This document shows, in pieces, positions 8,831 through 16,175 of a DNA stretch of 64,000 bases. The DNA comes from Microlunatus soli (lineage in GTDB: Bacteria; Actinomycetota; Actinomycetes; Propionibacteriales; Propionibacteriaceae). Position 1 is the stretch's first letter, and each line of letters begins with the position of its first letter. The notes beneath the pieces were generated by a model. The model had not been told where the DNA came from, did no database searches, and worked only from the letters and a program-made list of their open reading frames with translations. A program made the translations under genes and the position numbers. The stretch is from positions 6,448,001 through 6,512,000 of the forward strand of contig NZ_LT629772.1 of the NCBI RefSeq assembly GCF_900105385.1. The letters run 5' to 3'.

Positions 8831-8855
8831 GCCGTTCGGTGCAGGGAGGGTGAGT

Positions 8856-10187
8856 GTGTCCGAGGACGATCCGCGTCGACGTATCCCCCGCACCGATCAA
8901 CTGCTGGCGCTGCCTCCGGTCGCCGCGGCCCGGCTCCGGTTGGGTGATCACGTGGTTCGCGGCCTGGTCACCGGCGCCCAGCAACGCGCCCGGCAGGGCG
9001 AGATCGAACCGGACGAGGTCGCGGCGGCCGTGCTCGATTCACTGACGGCGCACCGTCCCACCGCGCTGCGGCCGGTGCTGAACGCGACCGGCGTCGTGGT
9101 GCACACCAATCTCGGCCGGGCGCCGCTGTCGGAGTCAGCGATCGACGCGCTCGTCATTGCTGCCGGCTATGTCGACGTCGAGCTCGACCTGACCTCCGGT
9201 GCTCGCTCGCGGCGGGGGGCGGCGGCTCGGGCAGCGCTGCTCACCGCCTGCCCGGCGGCCGAGGATGGGTTGATCGTCAACAACGGTGCCGCTGCCCTGG
9301 TGCTGGCGACCACCGCGTTCGCCGCCGGACGCGAGGTGCTGGTCAGCCGCGGCGAGTTGATCGAGATCGGTGCCGGCTTCCGACTCCCCGAGTTGATCGC
9401 CTCGACCGGTGCACGGCTACGCGAGGTCGGCAGCACCAACCGGACACATCTGCGCGACTACGCCGACGCCATCGGGCCGGACACCGGCTGCGTGCTGAAG
9501 GTGCACCCGAGCAACTTTCGGATCGACGGCTTCACAGCTGCGGTCGACATTGCCGAGCTCAGTGCGCTGACCGCGGACCGGGGCGTGCCGTTCCTGGTCG
9601 ACGTCGGTAGCGGACTGCTGGCACCCGATCCGTCGCTGCCTGATGAACCGGACATCGGCACCGCGCTGACCGCCGGCGCCGACCTGGTGATCGCCAGCGG
9701 TGACAAGTTGCTCGGCGGGCCGCAGGCCGGTGTGCTGCTCGGCCGCTCGGCCGCGGTCACGAAGCTGGCACGTCATCCGTTGGCCAGGGCGGTCCGCGCC
9801 GACAAGCTCGCACTGGCCGCGCTCGAGGCGACGCTGTCCGCGGGGCAGACTCCAGTCGGTCGGGCCCTGCACGCCGATCCCGGACGACTCCGTGCTCGCG
9901 CCGACCGATTGGCCGCCGAACTCGGCGCCGAGGTGATCGCCCACGAGGGACGGGTCGGCGGCGGTGGTGCGCCCGGAGTTCCGTTGCACGGTTGGGCTGT
10001 CCGGCTGCCGGAGGCCGCCGCCGCGCTGCTGCGCACCGGCGATCCGGCGGTGCTGCCCCGGGTCCACGACGGGGCGTGCCTGCTCGATCTGCGCTGCGTC
10101 CCCGAGTCCGATGATCAAGTTCTGGTGGCTGCTGCCCGGACCGCGCTCTCCGGACTCGTCGACGACGAGCATCGTCGGGTTCCATGA
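8856..10187 (+). CDS. selA: L-seryl-tRNA(Sec) selenium transferase SelA
   Basis: 443 residues from the GTG at 8856. SelA is the pyridoxal-phosphate enzyme that converts Ser-tRNA(Sec) to Sec-tRNA(Sec) with selenophosphate. The N-terminal domain has I-P-R-T-D-Q-L-L. The family segment N-A-T-G-V-V-V-H-T-N-L-G-R-A-P-L-S follows near residue 75. The PLP lysine is K284 in A-S-G-D-K-L-L-G-G-P-Q-A-G. I chose this start because AGGGAGGG lies five bases upstream; an in-frame GTG at 8850 sits inside that site. Frames that open further upstream run through the tRNA gene and are not real. A short dispersed repeat follows in the 58-bp gap before selB. Confidence 0.95.
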   Translation: MSEDDPRRRIPRTDQLLALPPVAAARLRLGDHVVRGLVTGAQQRARQGEIEPDEVAAAVLDSLTAHRPTALRPVLNATGVVVHTNLGRAPLSESAIDALVIAAGYVDVELDLTSGARSRRGAAARAALLTACPAAEDGLIVNNGAAALVLATTAFAAGREVLVSRGELIEIGAGFRLPELIASTGARLREVGSTNRTHLRDYADAIGPDTGCVLKVHPSNFRIDGFTAAVDIAELSALTADRGVPFLVDVGSGLLAPDPSLPDEPDIGTALTAGADLVIASGDKLLGGPQAGVLLGRSAAVTKLARHPLARAVRADKLALAALEATLSAGQTPVGRALHADPGRLRARADRLAAELGAEVIAHEGRVGGGGAPGVPLHGWAVRLPEAAAALLRTGDPAVLPRVHDGACLLDLRCVPESDDQVLVAAARTALSGLVDDEHRRVP

Positions 10188-10200
10188 TCGGCAGGAGGTG

Positions 10201-10219
10201 CCCTTCGACGGGCTCAGGG
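10201..10219 (+). repeat. REP-like 19-bp dispersed repeat copy
   Basis: CCCTTCGACGGGCTCAGGG is an imperfect palindrome in the selA-selB gap. It is the reverse complement form of the two copies found inside the coding sequence at 63081-63135. It lies upstream of the chosen selB start. Confidence 0.6.
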
Positions 10220-10245
10220 AACTTGATGGCAGGGATCGATCGGAC

Positions 10246-12036
10246 ATGATCAACTTTGTGGTGGCGACGGCCGGACATGTCGATCATGGCAAGAGTACGT
10301 TGATCAAGGCACTGACCGGGATGGAACCGGATCGGTGGGAGGAGGAACGACGCCGAGGATTGACCATCGACCTGGGCTTCGTGTGGAGCACCTTGCCGTC
10401 CGGTCGGCGGGTCGCCTTCGTCGATGTCCCCGGTCATGAACGGTTCCTGGGCAATATGCTGGCCGGTCTCGGTCCGGCACCGGTGGTCTGTTTCGTGGTC
10501 GCTGCCGACGAAGGCTGGCGGGCGCAGTCCGATGATCATCGCGACGCCGTCGCCGCGCTCGGGATCAGGCACGGTCTGCTGGTGATCACCCGCACCGACC
10601 GGGCTCCGGACCGGGTCTCCGAGGTCGTGGCGCAGGCCCGGTCCGAGCTCGCCGAGACCGGTCTGCGAGACGCCCCGGCGATCGCCGTGTCGGCCGTCAC
10701 GGGCGCCGGCCTGGACGAGCTGCGGACCGCTCTGGACGCGGTGCTCTCCCGACTGTCACCGGCGCCGCACGGCGACCGGGTGCGATTGTGGGTCGATCGC
10801 TCGTTCACCATCGCCGGTGCCGGCACCGTCCTGACCGGCACCCTCGCAGCCGGCAGCATCGGCCGCGACGACCGGCTGGAACTGCTCGGCCGGAGCTCGC
10901 TACGGGAGGTGACCGTCCGCGGCCTGCAGACCCGCGGCGAACCATCCGATCGGCTGCAACCGGTGGTGCGTGCGGCAGTGAATCTGCGGGGGATCGCCGC
11001 CGACAGTATTCATCGCGGCGATGCGCTGCTGACTCCGGGCGAATGGCCGACGACCGATGTGATCGACGTCCGCCGGGTCAGCGGTGTACCACTCGGTGCG
11101 CTGCCGCAACAGCTCACCGCCCATGTCGGCACCGCGGCGATCCCCGTACGGTTGCGTCGCTTCGACGATGATCATGCCCGGCTGACGATCGACCGCCGGC
11201 TGCCGCTGGTCCTCGGTGATCGGCTGGTGCTGCGAGACCCGGGCAGCCGTCGGGTGCTGGGCGGTGTGCGAGTACTCGACGCGGATCCGCCGGCACTCAG
11301 CCGCCGCGGCGACGGCAGCCGACGGCGGGCCGAACTCGGTCGGCTGGACACCGCCGGGGACGCCGGCATCGAGGTGGCCCGACGCGGCGCCGTCCGGCGG
11401 GAGCAGCTGCGACGCCTCGGGCTGGCAACCGGCGCCTGCCCCGACGGCGTGCGGGTCGTCGGCGGCTGGTGGGTCCACGAGGACACCTTCCGATCGTGGC
11501 GGGACCGGCTCCGGTCGGCGGTCGATGAACTGCACGACCGGGATCCACTCCGCGGCGGTCTGACCCGCGGCGAGGCGTCCGACCTGCTCGGGCTACCCGA
11601 TGCCGAGCTGCTCGACGCGGTCGGTGACGCCGCCGGGCTCGAGCAGCAGCACGGTCGGTTGCGTCGACCGGGCAGCGCAACCGACCTCGGCACCGTCGAG
11701 TCGGCGATCGGTGAGCTGGAGGTCCGGCTCGGGGCGGATCCGTTCGCCGCTCCGGAGGCCGACGAGCTCACCGCGCTCGGCCTCGGCAGCCGCCAGCTCG
11801 CAGCGGCCGAGCGCGCCGGCCGCATCATCCGGCTGCGAGACGGGATCGTGTTGCTGCCGACCGCGCCCGCGCTGGCGATGCGCCGGCTGGCCGGCCTGGA
11901 GCAACCCTTCACCACCAGCCGGGCACGGCAACAGCTGCAGACGACCAGGCGGGTGGCGATCCCGCTGCTGGAGCACCTCGATGCGCGCGGCTGGACGAAG
12001 CGGTTGGACGCCGGCCACCGCGAGGTGCTGCGTTGA
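10246..12036 (+). CDS. selB: Selenocysteine-specific elongation factor SelB
   Basis: 596 residues, normal length for SelB. It brings Sec-tRNA to a UGA codon through a SECIS hairpin. The GTPase domain begins at once: G1 A-G-H-V-D-H-G-K-S-T-L (9-19), G2 region R-G-L-T-I-D-L-G-F, G3 D-V-P-G-H-E-R-F, G4 as T-R-T-D. EF-Tu-like beta domains follow, then the C-terminal winged-helix units that bind the SECIS, ending A-R-G-W-T-K-R-L-D-A-G-H-R-E-V-L-R. The ATG at 10246 is chosen because it begins the conserved M-I-N-F-V-V-A-T-A-G-H; upstream in-frame codons translate the REP-like repeat. Its Shine-Dalgarno is weak (AGGG 12 bases upstream). Confidence 0.95.
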   Translation: MINFVVATAGHVDHGKSTLIKALTGMEPDRWEEERRRGLTIDLGFVWSTLPSGRRVAFVDVPGHERFLGNMLAGLGPAPVVCFVVAADEGWRAQSDDHRDAVAALGIRHGLLVITRTDRAPDRVSEVVAQARSELAETGLRDAPAIAVSAVTGAGLDELRTALDAVLSRLSPAPHGDRVRLWVDRSFTIAGAGTVLTGTLAAGSIGRDDRLELLGRSSLREVTVRGLQTRGEPSDRLQPVVRAAVNLRGIAADSIHRGDALLTPGEWPTTDVIDVRRVSGVPLGALPQQLTAHVGTAAIPVRLRRFDDDHARLTIDRRLPLVLGDRLVLRDPGSRRVLGGVRVLDADPPALSRRGDGSRRRAELGRLDTAGDAGIEVARRGAVRREQLRRLGLATGACPDGVRVVGGWWVHEDTFRSWRDRLRSAVDELHDRDPLRGGLTRGEASDLLGLPDAELLDAVGDAAGLEQQHGRLRRPGSATDLGTVESAIGELEVRLGADPFAAPEADELTALGLGSRQLAAAERAGRIIRLRDGIVLLPTAPALAMRRLAGLEQPFTTSRARQQLQTTRRVAIPLLEHLDARGWTKRLDAGHREVLR

Positions 12037-12052
12037 TCGGGTCCTGCTCCCG

Positions 12053-12069
12053 GGCGCCCGACGGGCGCC
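12053..12069 (+). terminator. Hairpin after selB
   Basis: GGCGCCC-GAC-GGGCGCC is a perfect 7-bp GC stem with a 3-base loop, 16 bases after the selB stop. It has no T tract, as is common for high-GC actinobacterial hairpins. It separates selB from the DyP/encapsulin operon. Confidence 0.55.
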
Positions 12070-12120
12070 AGTAGAGTCGATCACACCTCGGCAGATCGTT
12101 ACGACGACAGGGTGGTGCAG

Positions 12121-13155
12121 GTGACAGAACAGCCGCGACCGCAGGACGTGGTGCGTGACCCGGCACCGGCCGCGATCTTCCTGGTGCTGACGGTGCGCCC
12201 AGGAGCCGAGGACGTCGTCGGCGATCTGCTCGCCGATGTCGCCTCGCTGAAACGCGGAGTCGGCTTCAAACGCACCGAGGACGAGCTGAGCTGCGTCGTC
12301 GGCATCGGCGCCCAGCTGTGGGACCGGATGTACGACGCGCCGCGCCCTGCCGGACTGCATCCGTTCCGGCCGGTGGTCGGCGCCACCCACACAGCTGTCG
12401 CTACGCCGGGCGATCTGCTGTTCCACCTGCGGGCCCGGCAACTGGACCTGTGTTTCGAGCTGGCCAAGCAACTCGTCGGCCGGCTGTCCGGGTCCGCCGA
12501 CGTTGTCGACGAGGTGCACGGCTTCCGGTTCCTCGACGAGCGCGACATGCTCGGTTTCGTCGACGGCACCGAGAACCCGACCGGAGCCGATGCGTTCGCC
12601 GCGGTACAGGTCGGCGACGAGGACCCGGCCCACACCGGGGCCAGTTATGTGATGGTGCAGAAGTATCTGCACGATCTGGACAGCTGGGAGGCGCTGAGTG
12701 TCGAGGAACAGGAGCGGGCGATCGGCCGCCACAAGCTGTCCGACATCGAGATCGCCGACGACGACAAGGCGAGCAACTCCCACGTCGCGCTGAACACGAT
12801 CACCGACGCAGACGGAAACGATCTTGACATCCTGCGGGACAACCTGCCGTTCGGCGAGGTTGGGACCCAGACGTTCGGCACCTATTACATCGGCTACGCC
12901 GCCGATCCGGCTGTGCTGGAAGAGATGCTGACCAACATGTTCATCGGCAAGCCGCCGGGCAACCATGATCGGATCCTGGACTTCTCCACCGCCGTCACCG
13001 GCAACCTGTTCTTCGTCCCCACCCAGGACTTCCTCGAAGATCCCAGCATGATCAACGAAACAAGCACGATCAACGACCAGGCCACGACCTCGGAACCGAC
13101 GGTTCGGGACGGGTCGCTCAACATCGGCAGCCTGAAGAGGAGCACCACGGCATGA
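12121..13155 (+). CDS. DyP-type peroxidase, encapsulin cargo
   Basis: 344 residues from the GTG at 12121. It is a heme peroxidase of the dye-decolourising family. The G-x-x-D-G motif is G-F-V-D148-G-T-E-N-P with the distal Asp, and the proximal heme ligand is probably H204 in G-R-H-K-L-S-D. The C-terminus carries D-G-S-L-N-I-G-S-L-K-R (residues 330-340), the encapsulin-loading peptide, after a flexible Ser/Thr-rich linker. The encapsulin gene follows with a four-base overlap, so cargo and shell are made together. Start choice: AGGGTGG lies five bases before 12121; GTG codons at 12112 and 12115 are less well spaced. A possible -10 TAGAGT is at 12072-12077. Confidence 0.95.
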   Translation: MTEQPRPQDVVRDPAPAAIFLVLTVRPGAEDVVGDLLADVASLKRGVGFKRTEDELSCVVGIGAQLWDRMYDAPRPAGLHPFRPVVGATHTAVATPGDLLFHLRARQLDLCFELAKQLVGRLSGSADVVDEVHGFRFLDERDMLGFVDGTENPTGADAFAAVQVGDEDPAHTGASYVMVQKYLHDLDSWEALSVEEQERAIGRHKLSDIEIADDDKASNSHVALNTITDADGNDLDILRDNLPFGEVGTQTFGTYYIGYAADPAVLEEMLTNMFIGKPPGNHDRILDFSTAVTGNLFFVPTQDFLEDPSMINETSTINDQATTSEPTVRDGSLNIGSLKRSTTA

Positions 13156-13955
13156 ACAATCTGCATCGTGAACTGGCCCCGATCACCGACGCGGCCTGGG
13201 ACCAGATCGAGGAGGAGGCACGGCGTACCGTCACCCGGACCATCGCCGCCCGGCGGGTGGTCGACGTGATCGGCCCGGCGGGTCCCGAGCTGGCAGCCGT
13301 CGGCACCGGACATCTGCGTGATCTTCGCTCGTCGTCGGACGAGGTGATCATCCGTCAGCGGCTCAGCCAACCGCTGTTGGAGTTGCGGGTGCCGTTCGCC
13401 GTCACCCGGGACGCCGTCGACGACGTCGAACGCGGATCGCAGGACTCCGACTGGCAGCCGGTGAAGGAGGCGGCGACGGCGATCGGTTACGCCGAGGACC
13501 GGGCAGTCTTCGAAGGTGTGGAGGACGCCGGCATCGTCGGGATCGCCGCCAGCAGCTCCAATCCGCCGATTCCGCTGCCGTCCGATCCGGCGCGGATCCC
13601 GGACGCGGTCGCCCAGGCGGTCAGCTCGTTGCGGCTGGCCGGGGTCAACGGTCCGTACAGCCTGCTGCTGTCGGCCGAGGTCTACACCGCGGTCGCCGAG
13701 AGCAGCGATCACGGCTACCCGATCCTTGATCATCTGACCCGGCTGTTGCGGGACGGCGAGATCATCTGGGCACCGGCGATGACCGGCGCGCTGCTGGTCA
13801 CCACCCGGGGCGGCGACTACGCGCTGCACCTGGGTCAGGATCTGTCGATCGGCTACCAGTCCCACGATGCCAATCACATCCAGCTGTATCTGCAGGAGTC
13901 GCTGACCTTCCTGCCCTACACCTCCGAGGCCGGTGTCGCACTGCCGACCAGTTGA
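13152..13955 (+). CDS. enc: Family 1 encapsulin shell protein
   Basis: 267 residues with the HK97-like encapsulin sequence. It opens N-N-L-H-R-E-L-A-P-I-T-D-A-A-W-D-Q-I-E-E-E-A and continues with T-I-A-A-R-R-V-V-D-V. The middle contains P-F-A-V-T-R-D-A-V-D-D-V-E-R-G and the end has L-H-L-G-Q-D-L-S-I-G-Y and L-Y-L-Q-E-S-L-T-F-L. Family 1 shells of this length form T=1, 60-subunit compartments of about 24 nm (known for the family). The cargo is the DyP peroxidase encoded directly upstream with an ATGA overlap. The usual proposed role is oxidative-stress defence. The 3' end faces hisS across a 76-bp gap with a hairpin. Confidence 0.95.
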   Translation: MNNLHRELAPITDAAWDQIEEEARRTVTRTIAARRVVDVIGPAGPELAAVGTGHLRDLRSSSDEVIIRQRLSQPLLELRVPFAVTRDAVDDVERGSQDSDWQPVKEAATAIGYAEDRAVFEGVEDAGIVGIAASSSNPPIPLPSDPARIPDAVAQAVSSLRLAGVNGPYSLLLSAEVYTAVAESSDHGYPILDHLTRLLRDGEIIWAPAMTGALLVTTRGGDYALHLGQDLSIGYQSHDANHIQLYLQESLTFLPYTSEAGVALPTS

Positions 13956-14008
13956 TCGGCGCCCGAGAGGGGTGAGCGCCCTGGTAGGCAAGGATCCTTG
14001 TTGCTTCG

Positions 14009-14030
14009 CCCGGCTCAGGCAGCGGCCGGG
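14009..14030. terminator. Hairpin between convergent encapsulin and hisS
   Basis: CCCGGC (14009-14014) and GCCGGG (14025-14030) form a 6-bp GC stem. It sits within a wider inverted pair of AAGGATCC (13990-13997) and GGATCCTT (14035-14042). It probably ends transcription from both sides. Confidence 0.45.
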
Positions 14031-14031
14031 T

Positions 14032-15402
14032 TCAGGATCCTTCGGTGCCCCAGTGACCGCTGATCTGCGGTCGTAGATCAGCTTCGTCGGGCTCCCAGCG
14101 GGCCGGGTCGGCGGGCAGCTGCTCGCCGGTCCGGATGTCCTTGACCTCGCCGCCGGCACCGGTGTCGGAGGAGGTGAACCAGACGTACGGGATGGAGCGC
14201 CGGTCGGCGTAGCGGATCTGCTTGCCGAACTTGTCCGCCTTCGGCGCCACCTCGGCGGAGATCCCCCTGCGGCGCAGGCTGGTCGCCACCGCGATCGCCT
14301 GATCCCGGGACTGCTCGGAGTCGACGGCGACCAGCACACAGGTCGGCACCGGTCGACTCGCGGTGAGATGGCCCTTGGCCAACAGCGGGACCAGGGTGCG
14401 GCTGACGCCGAAGCTCAGCCCGACCCCCGGAAAACTGGTCTTGCCGTCGCTGGCCAGGGCGTCGTACCGACCGCCGGAGGCGATCGACCCGAGCGACGGG
14501 AAACCGACCAGTTCGGTCTCGTAGACGGTGCCGGTGTAGTAGTCCAGCCCGCGGGCGATCTTCAGATCGGCGATCATCCGGCCGGGTACGGCGGCAGCCG
14601 CGGCATCGACCACGGCGGCAAGCTGGTCGAGTCCCTGGTCGAGCAGCTCGCTGCGGACCCCCAGTGACCGGACCCGCTCGACGAACGAGGTGTCGGCGCT
14701 GTTGATCTCGGCCAGCGCCGTACAGGATGCGGCCTGGGCGGCGGACAACCCGAGGTCATCGGTCAGCAGGTCCTGCACTGCATCCGGCCCGATCTTGTCG
14801 TACTTGTCGACGATCCGCAGCACGCCCGCCACGTCCTCGATCTCCAACCCGGCATAGAAACCCTGCGCCAGCCGACGGTTGTTGACCCGCATCAGCACCG
14901 GCGGCAGGCCGATGTCGGTGTGCAACCTCTCCAGGGCGTCCAGCGCGACCAGCGGCAGTTCGACGTCGTGGTGGTCGGCCAGGGTCCCGCTGCCGACGAT
15001 GTCGATGTCGGCCTGGGTGAACTCGCGGTAGCGGCCCTCCTGCGGCCGTTCCCCGCGCCACACCTTCTGGATCTGGTAACGGCGGAACGGGAACTGCAGG
15101 TGGCCCGCGTTCTCCAACACGTAGCGAGCGAACGGGACCGTCAGGTCGAAGTGCAGACCGAGGTCGTCGCCCTTGGCCCGACCGTCCTCCTCGGCGTGCA
15201 GCCGGCGGACGACGTAGACCTCCTTGTCGATCTCCTCACCACCCTTGTTCAACCGGTCCAACGGCTCGACCGCCCTGGTCTCGATGGAGGCGAAGCCGTG
15301 CAGTTCGAAGGTCTCCTGCAGCTGACGGAGCACATGCTGCTCCACGATCCTGGCCTCGGGCAGGAACTCGGGAAAACCGGACAGCGGCTTGGGGCGCGGC
15401 AC
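14032..15402 (-). CDS. hisS: Histidyl-tRNA synthetase
   Basis: 456 residues. This class II aminoacyl-tRNA synthetase charges tRNA-His. Motif 1 and 2 regions are visible: G-F-P-E-F-L-P-E-A-R near the start, L-T-V-P-F-A-R-Y-V, and the motif 2 loop R-G-E-R-P-Q-E-G-R-Y-R-E-F-T-Q-A-D-I-D-I-V-G. The histidine-binding segment is A-R-G-L-D-Y-Y-T-G-T-V-Y-E. The L-T-V-P-F-A-R-Y-V form differs from the R-P-E-G-T form of E. coli-like HisRS, and the protein is longer than the roughly 420 residues of mycobacterial HisS. Start: GTG at 15402 with a GAGG-like site; GTG at 15417 is possible. The MBL-fold gene lies 34 bp upstream, as in mycobacteria. Confidence 0.93.
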   Translation of the reverse strand: MPRPKPLSGFPEFLPEARIVEQHVLRQLQETFELHGFASIETRAVEPLDRLNKGGEEIDKEVYVVRRLHAEEDGRAKGDDLGLHFDLTVPFARYVLENAGHLQFPFRRYQIQKVWRGERPQEGRYREFTQADIDIVGSGTLADHHDVELPLVALDALERLHTDIGLPPVLMRVNNRRLAQGFYAGLEIEDVAGVLRIVDKYDKIGPDAVQDLLTDDLGLSAAQAASCTALAEINSADTSFVERVRSLGVRSELLDQGLDQLAAVVDAAAAAVPGRMIADLKIARGLDYYTGTVYETELVGFPSLGSIASGGRYDALASDGKTSFPGVGLSFGVSRTLVPLLAKGHLTASRPVPTCVLVAVDSEQSRDQAIAVATSLRRRGISAEVAPKADKFGKQIRYADRRSIPYVWFTSSDTGAGGEVKDIRTGEQLPADPARWEPDEADLRPQISGHWGTEGS

Positions 15403-15436
15403 GGGCGTCGGCCTCACTCTCTGGGGATCGAACTGG

Positions 15437-16144
15437 TCACAGGTGCAGCAGATAGGGATTGCCGGCGCGTTCCCGCCCGAGGGTGGTCTGCGACCCGTGA
15501 CCGGGTAACACGACCGTCTCGTCGGGCAGCTGCGACGGCGGCGACAACACTGTCGAGCTGAGCGTACGGTCCATCGTCGGCTGATCTCCACCCGGTAGAT
15601 CGGTCCGGCCGACGGTCCCGGCAAAGAGTACGTCGCCGGTGAACAACAGGTCGTACCGGCCGGATTCGTCGTGGTACGGCGTCCGGAACAGGGTCGCGCC
15701 CGGCGTGTGTCCCGGTGCCGGGATCAGTTCGATCCGCAGCCCGGCCACGTCCAGCGTGGCGAACTGACCGTCGGTGGCCGGTTCGGCGGTCAACATCGTC
15801 GCCGGCTCCCGAGCGGTCGCCGGATCGGCGTAGTCGGCGACCAGTGGATGGAAATCCGGCGTCAGCGCGGCCAACGGATCGGTCAGCCAGGGCCGGTCGG
15901 CCGGCCCGATCCAGCAGCCCGCGCCGTACCGGTCGGCCACCGTGGCGGCATCGGCGACATGGTCGAAATGACCGTGGGTGAGCAGCACCGCCGACGGGCG
16001 CAGCCCGAGTTCCTGGCAGGCGGTGTCGAGCCGTTCGGCGGCGTCCATCCCGGGATCGATGACTACGCAGCGATCGTCATCACCGGTGCCGAGGACGTAA
16101 CAATTGGCCGCCAGCGGCCCGGCCGGAAAGGATGCGATCACCAC
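15437..16144 (-). CDS. MBL-fold metallo-hydrolase (glyoxalase II-like)
   Basis: About 235 residues. The metallo-beta-lactamase motif T-H-G-H-F-D-H-V-A-D, the second His in A-P-G-H-T-P-G-A, the Asp in F-T-G-D-V-L-F-A-G-T-V-G-R-T-D, and the last His in L-P-G-H-G give a full di-metal site. The T-G-D-x-L-F-x-G-x-V-G-R-x-D stretch is typical of hydroxyacylglutathione-hydrolase-like proteins. The gene beside hisS in actinobacteria is of this type; the true substrate is unknown. The start is uncertain: GTG codons at 16153, 16144 and 16141 precede I-A-S-F-P-A-G-P-L-A-A-N-C-Y, and none has a clear Shine-Dalgarno. It is divergent from the DUF349 gene. Confidence 0.88.
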   Translation of the reverse strand: MVIASFPAGPLAANCYVLGTGDDDRCVVIDPGMDAAERLDTACQELGLRPSAVLLTHGHFDHVADAATVADRYGAGCWIGPADRPWLTDPLAALTPDFHPLVADYADPATAREPATMLTAEPATDGQFATLDVAGLRIELIPAPGHTPGATLFRTPYHDESGRYDLLFTGDVLFAGTVGRTDLPGGDQPTMDRTLSSTVLSPPSQLPDETVVLPGHGSQTTLGRERAGNPYLLHL

Positions 16145-16175
16145 GGCCGACACCGTATCGGGCAGGATGGGGGGT

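Noticed and set aside
8754-8855. N-terminal extension of selA reaching into the tRNA gene
   Set aside because: The bases form the anticodon, variable and T arms of tRNA-Sec; the GTG at 8856 has a well-placed AGGGAGGG.
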